From the NCBI GenBank assembly GCA_900553885.1, contig USFD01000107.1:1-9637 (forward strand): a stretch of 9,637 bases of DNA, read 5' to 3'. This document shows, one piece after another, positions 1 through 5,669 of the stretch (position 1 is its first letter; each line of letters opens with the position of its first letter). The stretch is from an uncultured Ruminococcus sp. (GTDB lineage Bacteria > Bacillota > Clostridia > Lachnospirales > Lachnospiraceae). The position numbers and the translations under genes were made by a program. The notes under the pieces are model-generated. The model was not told the DNA's origin, ran no database searches, and saw only the letters and a list, made by a program, of their open reading frames with translations.

Positions 1-52
1 ACCCACGTATCCAGCTTGGAAGGCTGGTGTTCTACCATTGAACTACACCCGC
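1..52 (-). tRNA. tRNA-Gly(UCC), 3' part cut off by the window edge
   Basis: Read on the minus strand, the gene starts at 52 with GCGGGTG, half of an acceptor stem, followed by a D-arm containing GTTCAATGGTAGAAC. The anticodon stem is CCAGC/GCTGG (23-27 and 11-15). It encloses the seven-base loop CTTCCAA with anticodon TCC (18-20), so it decodes GGA and by wobble GGG. The variable region and the start of the T-stem follow, and the remaining bases lie beyond position 1. Loop size, stem pairing and anticodon all fit a standard bacterial glycine tRNA. More tRNA genes may follow to the left, but that cannot be seen. Confidence 0.95.
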
Positions 53-73
53 GTCATCTCTGACACGAGTGAT

Positions 74-102
74 ATATTACCACAGCCTCAGAGAGAATGC
101 AA
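74..102 (-). promoter_or_regulatory. Promoter of the tRNA-Gly gene
   Basis: On the minus strand a -35 box TTGCAT (97-102) is followed after exactly 17 bases by the -10 box TAATAT (74-79), preceded by TGTGG. Transcription should start near 67, about 15 bases before the mature tRNA. An A-rich stretch lies upstream of the -35 box (about 103-135), like the UP elements of stable-RNA promoters. The same boxes and spacing recur at the aspS leader promoter (9433-9461). Confidence 0.8.
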
Positions 103-135
103 GCATTTTTTGTAGTTTTTTACTTTTTCTTTTTC

Positions 136-164
136 TTGTCAAATAACGTTTTTCCGAATATGAT
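136..164 (+). promoter_or_regulatory. Sigma-A promoter of the 78-residue protein gene
   Basis: A -35 box TTGTCA (136-141) is separated by 17 bases from the -10 box TATGAT (159-164). Transcription would start near 171, giving a 5' untranslated region of about 47 bases before the ATG at 218. It is divergent from the tRNA-Gly promoter, and the two do not overlap. Confidence 0.7.
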
Positions 165-217
165 AGTTAAGGACGTACCAAGAAATTACCGTACCGGCCA
201 AAAGGAGGCTATATATT

Positions 218-454
218 ATGAATTTTTCCCAGCTTGCCAGGCTTCAGGCACTGAAAAAGCATCTGGAAGTATTCCAGAAAAACCACCCCAGGTTCCAGCA
301 TTTTCTGAACGCCGTCTCCAGAGACGCGCTGAAAGAAGACTCTGTCATAGAAATCAATGTCACCACTCCCGAAGGGAAAAAATATGTTACCAATCTTAAG
401 CTTAAGAAGGATGATCTGGATTTTCTGCAGGCTCTGCAGGAGCTTCGCAGCTGA
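218..454 (+). CDS. Small soluble protein of unknown function (78 aa)
   Basis: A 78-residue protein with no signal peptide or membrane segment. The start is set by a strong ribosome binding site AAAGGAGG (201-208), 9 bases before the ATG. The likely layout is an N-terminal lysine-rich helix (about residues 3-35), then two strands around the turn TPEGKK (about 43-61, alternating hydrophobic residues as in VIEINV), then a C-terminal acidic helix (about 63-77). I know no function for it; the pattern resembles small uncharacterised proteins I associate with Lachnospiraceae, but I cannot name a family. It has its own promoter and lies 156 bases ahead of the iron-sulfur protein gene, so the two may be co-transcribed. 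Coding status is well supported by the promoter, binding site and sensible composition. Confidence 0.8.
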   Translation: MNFSQLARLQALKKHLEVFQKNHPRFQHFLNAVSRDALKEDSVIEINVTTPEGKKYVTNLKLKKDDLDFLQALQELRS

Positions 455-529
455 TTCACTGCCGCTGCACAGACCGGAGCAGACGTCTGCCAGTTTCCGG
501 AACGCCGGATCCCGCTCTTTTCTCTTTTC

Positions 530-571
530 GTTGTTTTAACAACATATTCTTTGCTGCAGGCATATTATAAT
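530..571 (+). promoter_or_regulatory. Possible promoter/operator before the iron-sulfur protein gene
   Basis: A -10-like TATAAT lies at 566-571, but no good -35 box stands 16-18 bases upstream (543-548 reads CATATT). Just upstream is the inverted repeat GTTGTTTTAACAAC (530-543), with 6-base arms around TT, touching the expected -35 position. This is where a regulator could act on a promoter with a weak -35. It might equally be chance, with the gene read from the promoter at 136-164. Confidence 0.3.
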
Positions 572-610
572 ATTGCAGAGAAACCGAAGAGAAAGCGAGG
601 ATACTATCAG

Positions 611-1342
611 ATGATCAGAAAAATAATCCAGATTGACGAAGAGCGCTGCAACGGCTGCGGCCTCTGCGCTTCCGCCTGTCACGAAGGCGCCATAGGAATG
701 GTAAACGGAAAAGCCCGTCTCTTAAGAGACGACTACTGTGACGGGCTTGGCGACTGTCTGCCTGCATGCCCGGTAAACGCAATCTCTTTTGTGGAAAGAG
801 AAGCCGCTGCATATAACGCAGAAGAAGTTGAAAAAAACAAAAAGGAAAAACTGCAGAGCAATAAAACGCCTGTTCACGCCTGCCCCGGAAGTATGTTCAG
901 GACACTGGCGCACCCGGAGACACCGGAACAGCCGGAAGCAGCGGACAAGCCTTATCTCTCACAGGCGCCCGCATCCCCGCGTTCTATGCTCGGCCAGTGG
1001 CCGGCTCAGATCCAGCTCATACCGGTGAAAGCGCCCTGTTTTGAAAATGCATCCCTGCTTATTGCCGCGGACTGCACAGCTTATGCCTATGCCCGTTTCC
1101 ATGAAGATTTTATGCGTGGGAAAGTTACCCTGATCGGATGTCCGAAACTGGACAATACCGACTACTCTGAAAAGCTGACTGCTATTATAAAGGAAAACTC
1201 CATTCAGAATGTAACAATAGTACGGATGGAAGTCCCCTGCTGCGGAGGACTGGAAAATGCGGCTAAAAAAGCGCTTCAGAACAGCGGGAAATTTATTCCC
1301 TGGCAGGTAGTAACTATTTCAATCGATGGAAAAATTCTGTAA
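611..1342 (+). CDS. 4Fe-4S ferredoxin-type protein with cysteine-rich C-terminal domain (243 aa)
   Basis: The N-terminus is ferredoxin-like. Cys13, 16, 19 and 23 form CxxCxxCxxxC within CNGCGLCASACHEGAI, and a second motif CDGLGDCLPACP gives Cys43, 49 and 53. A lysine/glutamate-rich linker (about 60-85) leads to Cys91 in ACPGS. The C-terminal domain has the landmarks WPAQIQLIP (130-138), ADCTAYAY (153-160), IGCPKLD (175-181) and EVPCCGG (207-213), so further cysteines could bind metal or act in redox chemistry. I recognise this layout from a widespread family of anaerobe iron-sulfur proteins of unknown role; electron transfer is inference. ATG 611 is chosen over an in-frame TTG at 551 because AAGCGAGG (593-600) lies 10 bases before it and the family motifs begin within 12 residues of it. 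No membrane segment is seen. The gene ends 14 bases before its terminator. Confidence 0.88.
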   Translation: MIRKIIQIDEERCNGCGLCASACHEGAIGMVNGKARLLRDDYCDGLGDCLPACPVNAISFVEREAAAYNAEEVEKNKKEKLQSNKTPVHACPGSMFRTLAHPETPEQPEAADKPYLSQAPASPRSMLGQWPAQIQLIPVKAPCFENASLLIAADCTAYAYARFHEDFMRGKVTLIGCPKLDNTDYSEKLTAIIKENSIQNVTIVRMEVPCCGGLENAAKKALQNSGKFIPWQVVTISIDGKIL

Positions 1343-1356
1343 ACTGCATAAAATAA

Positions 1357-1413
1357 CTGACAGCTTCGCCGAAAGGGGTACGTCCCCTTTCAGCGAAGCT
1401 GTCAGACTTTTTT
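1357..1413 (+). terminator. Strong rho-independent terminator, probably shared by convergent genes
   Basis: A 13-base arm CTGACAGCTTCGC (1357-1369) pairs with GCGAAGCTGTCAG (1393-1405). After one C/A mismatch the stem continues as GAAAGGGG (1371-1378) with CCCCTTTC (1384-1391), closing a 5-base loop. TTTTTT follows at 1408-1413 on the plus strand. On the minus strand the hairpin is followed by TTATTTTATG, a weaker but usable U-rich tail, so it probably also ends the 91-residue gene. Confidence 0.93.
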
Positions 1414-1420
1414 CTGCGTT

Positions 1421-1696
1421 TTATACAGCTTTCTTCTTTTTGTTTTTATTGTCCGTCCCGAACAGGAATGTTGTCTTGTTTTCGGACCTGAGTTCTTCCT
1501 GTCTGAAATATCTTGCATTGTGCAGGGTCTCTGCCAGCATCATCCGCCAGGCTCTTACTCTCGAGGACAGCCTGGGTTTTCTGATTTCCTCTTCCATGCT
1601 GTGCTCATTTGTATAGATCTGATACTGAGTAACCACCCAGCAGATGAGAAGAAAGGTAAACGCCAATAAAAATGTTGCAATATAAACCTCTGTCAT
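1421..1696 (-). CDS. Small single-pass membrane protein of unknown function (91 aa)
   Basis: Residues 3-23 form one hydrophobic segment (VYIATFLLAFTFLLICWVV), most simply an N-terminal membrane anchor. A basic, polar tail follows (about 35-91) and ends in a lysine/asparagine-rich stretch with five lysines in NKNKKKK. There is no lipobox and no clear signal-peptidase site. The start is supported by AGAGGAGAGG about 8 bases before the ATG (complement of 1703-1712) and by a promoter just upstream. I recognise no family and cannot assign a function. It lies downstream of nth in the same direction, 103 bases away, and could receive read-through because no terminator is visible between them. It ends 15 bases from the strong hairpin at 1357-1405. 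Confidence 0.75.
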   Translation of the reverse strand: MTEVYIATFLLAFTFLLICWVVTQYQIYTNEHSMEEEIRKPRLSSRVRAWRMMLAETLHNARYFRQEELRSENKTTFLFGTDNKNKKKKAV

Positions 1697-1728
1697 AAGA
1701 TCCTCTCCTCTCTGTTCTATATAACTAG

Positions 1729-1757
1729 ATTTTAGAACTTTTCGGGCGATCAGTCAA
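1729..1757 (-). promoter_or_regulatory. Sigma-A promoter of the 91-residue membrane protein gene
   Basis: On the minus strand a -35 box TTGACT (1752-1757), a 17-base spacer and a -10 box TAAAAT (1729-1734). The start point would be near 1722, about 25 bases before the ATG at 1696. The surrounding 1735-1800 is very AT-rich, with no hairpin that could end nth transcription. Confidence 0.75.
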
Positions 1758-1799
1758 TATTTTCAGATTTTTTATTTTAATTTTCTTTATTTTCAATTT

Positions 1800-2453
1800 T
1801 TATTTCGCAGTTTTTTGTTCCACACCTACTTTTTTGCATATATCCGCAAGGCAGCATCTGTCGCAGTGCGGCTTTGTTCTTGCCGTACAGACATCCCGTC
1901 CGTGATATACAAGTCTGTGGCAGAAATCGCTTCCCTCCTCGGGAGGAATAATTTTCCAGAGAGCCATCTCTACTTTCTTCGGCTCTTTGATCCCGTCCAC
2001 AAGCCCCATCCGGTTGACGAGACGGATACAGTGCGTATCTGTAACAATAGCCGGTTTTCCGAACACATCGACCATGATCTGATTTGCGCTTTTCCGTCCC
2101 ACTCCAGGCAGTTTCAGCAGAGCATCAAAATCATCCGGCACTTTTCCCCCGTATTCATCCCGGAGGATCTTCATGCAGGCGCTGATATCTCTCGCCTTAC
2201 TCGCCCCAAGACCGCAGGGTCGTACAATGGCCTCTATATCCTTGACATCCGCGTCGGCAAGGGCGTTTACATCCGGATATTTCTCATACAGTCCTTCCAC
2301 GACCACATTCACTCTGGCATCTGTACACTGGGCTGCCAGCCGGACACTTACAAGCAGTTTCCATGCCTGATCATAGTCCAGGGTACATCCTGCATCCGGA
2401 TATTCTTTTTTCAGCCGCTCAATAATTTCCAGCGCACGCTGTTTCTTCGTCAT
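1800..2453 (-). CDS. nth: Endonuclease III (DNA glycosylase/AP lyase)
   Basis: At 217 residues it has the usual Nth length. It removes oxidised pyrimidines from DNA and cuts the abasic site by beta-elimination in base excision repair. The helix-hairpin-helix LPGVGRKSA (115-123) carries the catalytic Lys121. The catalytic Asp139 sits in VTDTHCIRLVNR (137-148). A C-terminal 4Fe-4S cluster is indicated by Cys189, 197, 200 and 206; the first spacing is seven residues, where E. coli Nth as I recall it has six. The start is fixed by AGAAGGAG (2461-2468), 7 bases upstream of the ATG. The gene begins 19 bases after the CmpB-like gene ends, so it is probably in the rpiB operon. No terminator is visible after its TAA. 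Confidence 0.97.
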   Translation of the reverse strand: MTKKQRALEIIERLKKEYPDAGCTLDYDQAWKLLVSVRLAAQCTDARVNVVVEGLYEKYPDVNALADADVKDIEAIVRPCGLGASKARDISACMKILRDEYGGKVPDDFDALLKLPGVGRKSANQIMVDVFGKPAIVTDTHCIRLVNRMGLVDGIKEPKKVEMALWKIIPPEEGSDFCHRLVYHGRDVCTARTKPHCDRCCLADICKKVGVEQKTAK

Positions 2454-2472
2454 GTATTTTCTCCTTCTGTCT

Positions 2473-3441
2473 TTACTGTTTTCCGTTTATTATCTTCTTC
2501 AGTTCATCCAGCGTCTCCTTGAATTTTCCGGAAACCGCTGTCGGATTTCTCCGCAGCATCTGTGCAATATGCAGGTAGCGCCGGTCTGAACGTTCGTTCA
2601 TTTTCCGGAACTCCCGGAAAACGTTTTCTTTTATTTCCATAAGATCCTTTTTCCATTTTTCAGCAGACCGGCCGCTTAATTTTAACGGAAGAGCATCTTT
2701 TACGATTGTCTCAACTTTAACCGACAATTCCTCCAGCTGCTGCGCACGCATACGGCGGCTCTCCCGGATCTTCTCCAGATAAACGGATCTGCCGGACGGT
2801 TTCCGTTCTGCTTTTTTCTCAGGACGGACTTTATTTATCAGGGTTATTCCGTCTGCAACCTGACGGAGTTTATCCTGAAGCCTGCCAAGCTGCTGTCTGG
2901 TTTTCTCCGCCTGTACAAGAAGCTGTTTCATATCCAGAGCCTCTCTGAAAGAGAAAGCAAAATCCACGGCAGCCGCCGCTGTCAATACAGCTGCTGTTCC
3001 TGCTGCCGCGCCCTCCGGTATCACAGACACCGCCCTTTCAACCGGCGGATGGACTACATATACCATCAGCACGGAAAAGCATCCCCAGCACAACGAGGCA
3101 GCAGGGCAGATATACCCCTTCAGATTCAGTTTCTGATTGCTGTAATCCCAGTATTTTACATGAAAAATACTTTCCATCACAATTCCGGTAACAAATTCCA
3201 GGGCTGTCGCTCCGGCCATGCCAAAAAGAAATACAAGAACAACAGAATTTCCCGCCCCCATTGTGCAGAGCAGAACAAGCACGGCGCCCGATCCATAAAG
3301 GGGAAGAAACGGACCGTGCATAAATCCCCGGTTAACCGGCCGGCGTTCTTTCACTGAAACGTAGCAGCTCTCCCACACCCAGCCCAGAAAACTATATAAA
3401 AAGAAAAACAATATCCACTGTGAAGCAAAATATAGGCGCAT
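2473..3441 (-). CDS. CmpB-like multi-pass membrane protein, 'putative ABC transporter permease' family (322 aa)
   Basis: The N-terminal half is hydrophobic, with membrane segments at about 8-28, 46-62, 66-86, 112-131 and 144-165. It shows the landmarks FLGWVWESCY (18-27), NRGFMHGPFLPLYGSG (37-52), ALEFVTGIVMES (80-91), YWDYSN (97-102) and ASLCWG (115-120). I recognise these from the CmpB-like family, usually labelled a putative ABC transporter permease although no ATPase gene is next to it here. From about 166 the protein is cytosolic, charged and helical, with probable coiled coils at about 166-205 and 225-250. True substrate or function is unknown. The ATG at 3441 follows AGGAGG (3454-3459) at 12 bases, rather long. 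A competing ATG 10 bases upstream is out of frame. It lies 89 bases after rpiB and 19 before nth. Confidence 0.85.
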   Translation of the reverse strand: MRLYFASQWILFFFLYSFLGWVWESCYVSVKERRPVNRGFMHGPFLPLYGSGAVLVLLCTMGAGNSVVLVFLFGMAGATALEFVTGIVMESIFHVKYWDYSNQKLNLKGYICPAASLCWGCFSVLMVYVVHPPVERAVSVIPEGAAAGTAAVLTAAAAVDFAFSFREALDMKQLLVQAEKTRQQLGRLQDKLRQVADGITLINKVRPEKKAERKPSGRSVYLEKIRESRRMRAQQLEELSVKVETIVKDALPLKLSGRSAEKWKKDLMEIKENVFREFRKMNERSDRRYLHIAQMLRRNPTAVSGKFKETLDELKKIINGKQ

Positions 3442-3530
3442 TCTCTGTCATATCCTCCTGGCAGTTCTCCTGCCGTCCATATTCTTCTGCAATATAGCGC
3501 AATCCCGGGCCTCCTTCCGTTCACAGCAGG

Positions 3531-3983
3531 CTATTTTTCTTTATTTCTTTTTTCAATATCCATAATCTGATCCACTCTGCGCTGGTGCCTGCCGCCCTCG
3601 AATTCTGTATTCAGCCATGTATCCACAATCATCTTGGCCAGCTCTGCTCCCACAACTCTGGCGCCGAAAGCCAGAATATTGCAGTCATTGTGGGCTCTGG
3701 ACATCTTTGCCGTAAACGGCTCGCTGCACACAACAGCCCGGATTCCTTCAACTTTGTTTGCCGCAAGAGAAATGCCCAGTCCTGTACCGCAGATCAGAAT
3801 GCCTTTCTCTACTTCGCCTGCTGCCACAGCCCGGGCCACTTTCTCTCCATATATAGGATAATCGCAGCTTTCCGGTGAATTCGTTCCGTAATCCACCACC
3901 TCATGTCCTTTTTCTTTCAGAAAATCAATGATTTCCGCTTTCAGCTCCAGAGCTGAATGATCGTTTCCTATACCGATCTTCAT
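3531..3983 (-). CDS. rpiB: Ribose-5-phosphate isomerase B
   Basis: A 150-residue cytosolic enzyme of normal family length that interconverts ribose 5-phosphate and ribulose 5-phosphate in the non-oxidative pentose phosphate pathway. Visible landmarks are GNDHSALELK (6-15) with the Asp8-His9 pair, YGTNS (32-36), CDYP (40-43), and ILICGTGLGISLAANK (62-77) with the probable catalytic Cys65 and the phosphate-binding GTGLG. These are followed by MSRAHNDCNILAFGARVVG (94-112), where His98 is placed for ring opening, and GGRHQRRVDQI (130-140). LacA/LacB galactose-6-phosphate isomerases are relatives, but no lac genes are near, so RpiB is preferred. GGAGG (3993-3997) lies 9 bases before the ATG. It is the first gene of a probable rpiB, CmpB-like, nth unit. 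Confidence 0.95.
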   Translation of the reverse strand: MKIGIGNDHSALELKAEIIDFLKEKGHEVVDYGTNSPESCDYPIYGEKVARAVAAGEVEKGILICGTGLGISLAANKVEGIRAVVCSEPFTAKMSRAHNDCNILAFGARVVGAELAKMIVDTWLNTEFEGGRHQRRVDQIMDIEKRNKEK

Positions 3984-4103
3984 ATTTCACAACCTCCGTA
4001 TCCAGGTCAAACCCCGCCCTTTTCCGAGAGTACACACTCTAAGTGCAGGGCTGTCCGGCCTTATTTTTCTGTCGCTTCTGTACACAAACCAGATGCGCCC
4101 TCT
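3984..4103 (-). promoter_or_regulatory. Long, partly structured 5' untranslated region of rpiB
   Basis: About 120 bases separate the predicted start point (near 4104) from the rpiB ATG. The RNA can form the hairpin AGAGT-GTGT-ACTCT (4027-4040), flanked by GCCC and GGGC arms that may close a larger loop. I recognise no riboswitch class and see no leader terminator, so any regulatory role is speculative. Confidence 0.3.
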
Positions 4104-4110
4104 GTGAAAT

Positions 4111-4139
4111 ATCATAACAAATTCCTCTTATAAACGCAA
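4111..4139 (-). promoter_or_regulatory. Sigma-A promoter of the rpiB operon
   Basis: On the minus strand a -35-like TTGCGT (4134-4139), a 17-base spacer and a -10 box TATGAT (4111-4116). It lies between the gatB terminator and rpiB, the only gap in which rpiB could gain its own promoter. Confidence 0.6.
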
Positions 4140-4180
4140 TAAAAAGGACATATTGAACAAAAATTTCCGTTTTACGCCGG

Positions 4181-4206
4181 AAAAAGGCGCCGTTTTCCAC
4201 GGCGCC
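4181..4206 (-). terminator. Rho-independent terminator of the aspS-gatCAB operon
   Basis: In the transcript GGCGCCGT (complement of 4199-4206) pairs with ACGGCGCC (complement of 4186-4193) around a 5-base loop, followed directly by TTTTT (complement of 4181-4185). It lies 24 bases after the gatB stop codon and is the first terminator after the leader of this operon. Confidence 0.92.
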
Positions 4207-4230
4207 CGTTCCTCTGTCTGAACTCAGTTT

Positions 4231-5667
4231 CTACTGCTCCTCCAGCAGTTCCTTTATCATCTTTGTCACAGACGCCGGGTCTGCTTTTCCTTTCAGAGCC
4301 CGCATGGACTGTCCCATGAGCGCTCCGAAAGCTTTCTGCTTTCCGCCTTTATAATCGGCCACAGCCTGAGGATTATCCGCAAGCACCCTCTCTACTGCCT
4401 CTCTTAAGGCGCCTTCATCATTTACGGTCTTAAGTCCCTGTTCTTCCACGTATTTTTCCGGATCCACATTATCCGTAAATATCTTATCAAATACCTTTTT
4501 CGCCACAGAACTGCTGATTGTTCCCGCGTCCGTCAGATCAATCAGTTTCGCCAGGTTTTCCGGCGAGAAGGCCAGATCCTCCGGTTCCGTTCCCCGCTCT
4601 TTCATCAGACGGAACATTTCTCCCATAATCCAGTTGGACACCTTTTTGGGTTTGCCGCACAGTTCCACAGTCTTTTCGAACAGATCCGCCACTTTCTTGG
4701 ATTCTGTAATCAGCTCCGCATCGTACCGGGGAATATCAAATTCCCGGCCGTACCGCTCCAGCTTCTCCGGCCGCAGTTCCGGCTGACGCGCTTTTATTTC
4801 GCGGATCCACTCATCGGAAATTACCACAGGCACCAGATCCGGTTCCGGGAAATAACGGTAGTCCTGGGCGTCTTCCTTGGAACGCATGGCGTAGGAACTC
4901 TCCTTATTATCATCCCAGCGTCTGGTCTCCTGAATTACTTCTTTTCCGGCTTCCAGAAGTTCGATCTGGCGGGCTCTTTCCCCTTCAATGGCATGGGCAA
5001 TGGCCTTAAAGGAGTTCAGGTTTTTCATCTCGGTTCTTGTTCCCAGTTCCTCTGTGCCGGCTCTGCGCACGGAAAGGTTTACATCCGCTCGCATAGAACC
5101 TTCCTGCAGCTTACAGTCCGATACTCCCAGGTACTGGGCAGTCATCCGCAGTTTTTCCAGATACGCGATTACCTCCTCAGAGGAACGCATATCCGGTTCC
5201 GACACAATTTCCACCAGCGGAACGCCGCTTCGGTTATAATCTACAAGGGAAGTGTCATCCCACTCGTCATGCACCAGTTTTCCCGCATCCTCTTCCATAT
5301 GCATCTCATGGATCCGCACATTCTTCTTGCCTGCCGCCGTCTCAATCTCCACAAAGCCGTCTCTCGCAATCGGAAGGTAGAGCTGAGAAATCTGATAATT
5401 CTGAGGATTATCAGGATAGAAATAATTCTTTCGGTCAAACTTGCACACCTGTGTTATTTTACAGTTTGTGGCAAGCCCCAGCGCCATAGCGTATTCCACT
5501 ACCTTTTTATTCAGCACCGGAAGGGAGCCGGGCATTCCCGTACACACCGGACAGGTGTGGGTATTCGGCGCGCTTCCGAATTCTGTGCTGCAGCCGCAGA
5601 AGATTTTTGTCTTTGTTGCAAGCTCGATATGAACTTCAAGTCCGATCACTGTCTCATACTGTGCCAT
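4231..5667 (-). CDS. gatB: Asp-tRNA(Asn)/Glu-tRNA(Gln) amidotransferase subunit B
   Basis: GatB binds the mischarged tRNA and uses ATP to activate the Asp or Glu side chain, which then receives ammonia from GatA. At 478 residues it is full length. Landmarks: GLEVHIEL (9-16); a zinc-site pattern with Cys24, Cys26, Cys39 and Cys42 (FCGCS and CPVC); YFYPDNPQNYQISQ (82-95); HEMHMEEDAGK (120-130); DYNRSGVPLVEIVSEPD (143-159); GSMRADVNLS (190-199); RTEMKNLNSF (211-220); and RYFPEPDL (271-278). The C-terminal third (about 330-478) matches the helical YqeY-like tail domain that contacts tRNA. The gene starts 2 bases after the gatA stop, and its binding site AAAGGAGG lies inside the end of gatA, so translation is probably coupled. 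It is the last gene of the operon. Confidence 0.98.
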   Translation of the reverse strand: MAQYETVIGLEVHIELATKTKIFCGCSTEFGSAPNTHTCPVCTGMPGSLPVLNKKVVEYAMALGLATNCKITQVCKFDRKNYFYPDNPQNYQISQLYLPIARDGFVEIETAAGKKNVRIHEMHMEEDAGKLVHDEWDDTSLVDYNRSGVPLVEIVSEPDMRSSEEVIAYLEKLRMTAQYLGVSDCKLQEGSMRADVNLSVRRAGTEELGTRTEMKNLNSFKAIAHAIEGERARQIELLEAGKEVIQETRRWDDNKESSYAMRSKEDAQDYRYFPEPDLVPVVISDEWIREIKARQPELRPEKLERYGREFDIPRYDAELITESKKVADLFEKTVELCGKPKKVSNWIMGEMFRLMKERGTEPEDLAFSPENLAKLIDLTDAGTISSSVAKKVFDKIFTDNVDPEKYVEEQGLKTVNDEGALREAVERVLADNPQAVADYKGGKQKAFGALMGQSMRALKGKADPASVTKMIKELLEEQ

Positions 5668-5669
5668 AA

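Noticed and set aside
479..490. 12-base palindrome GCAGACGTCTGC after the 78-residue gene
   Set aside because: It leaves no loop for an RNA hairpin, no U-tract follows, and there is no promoter for it to act on. Probably chance.
496..537. Small hairpin TCCGG-AACG-CCGGA with T-rich tail as a terminator
   Set aside because: The stem is only 5 bp and the T-rich stretch begins several bases later and is interrupted by C and G, so it is too weak to call.
551..610. TTG start extending the iron-sulfur protein by 20 residues
   Set aside because: The extension contains a -10-like TATAAT and has no binding site before the TTG; ATG 611 has AAGCGAGG at a suitable distance.
1815..2522. 235-codon plus-strand frame antisense to nth
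   Set aside because: nth is certain from catalytic and cluster residues; the opposite frame has no binding site or recognisable domain.
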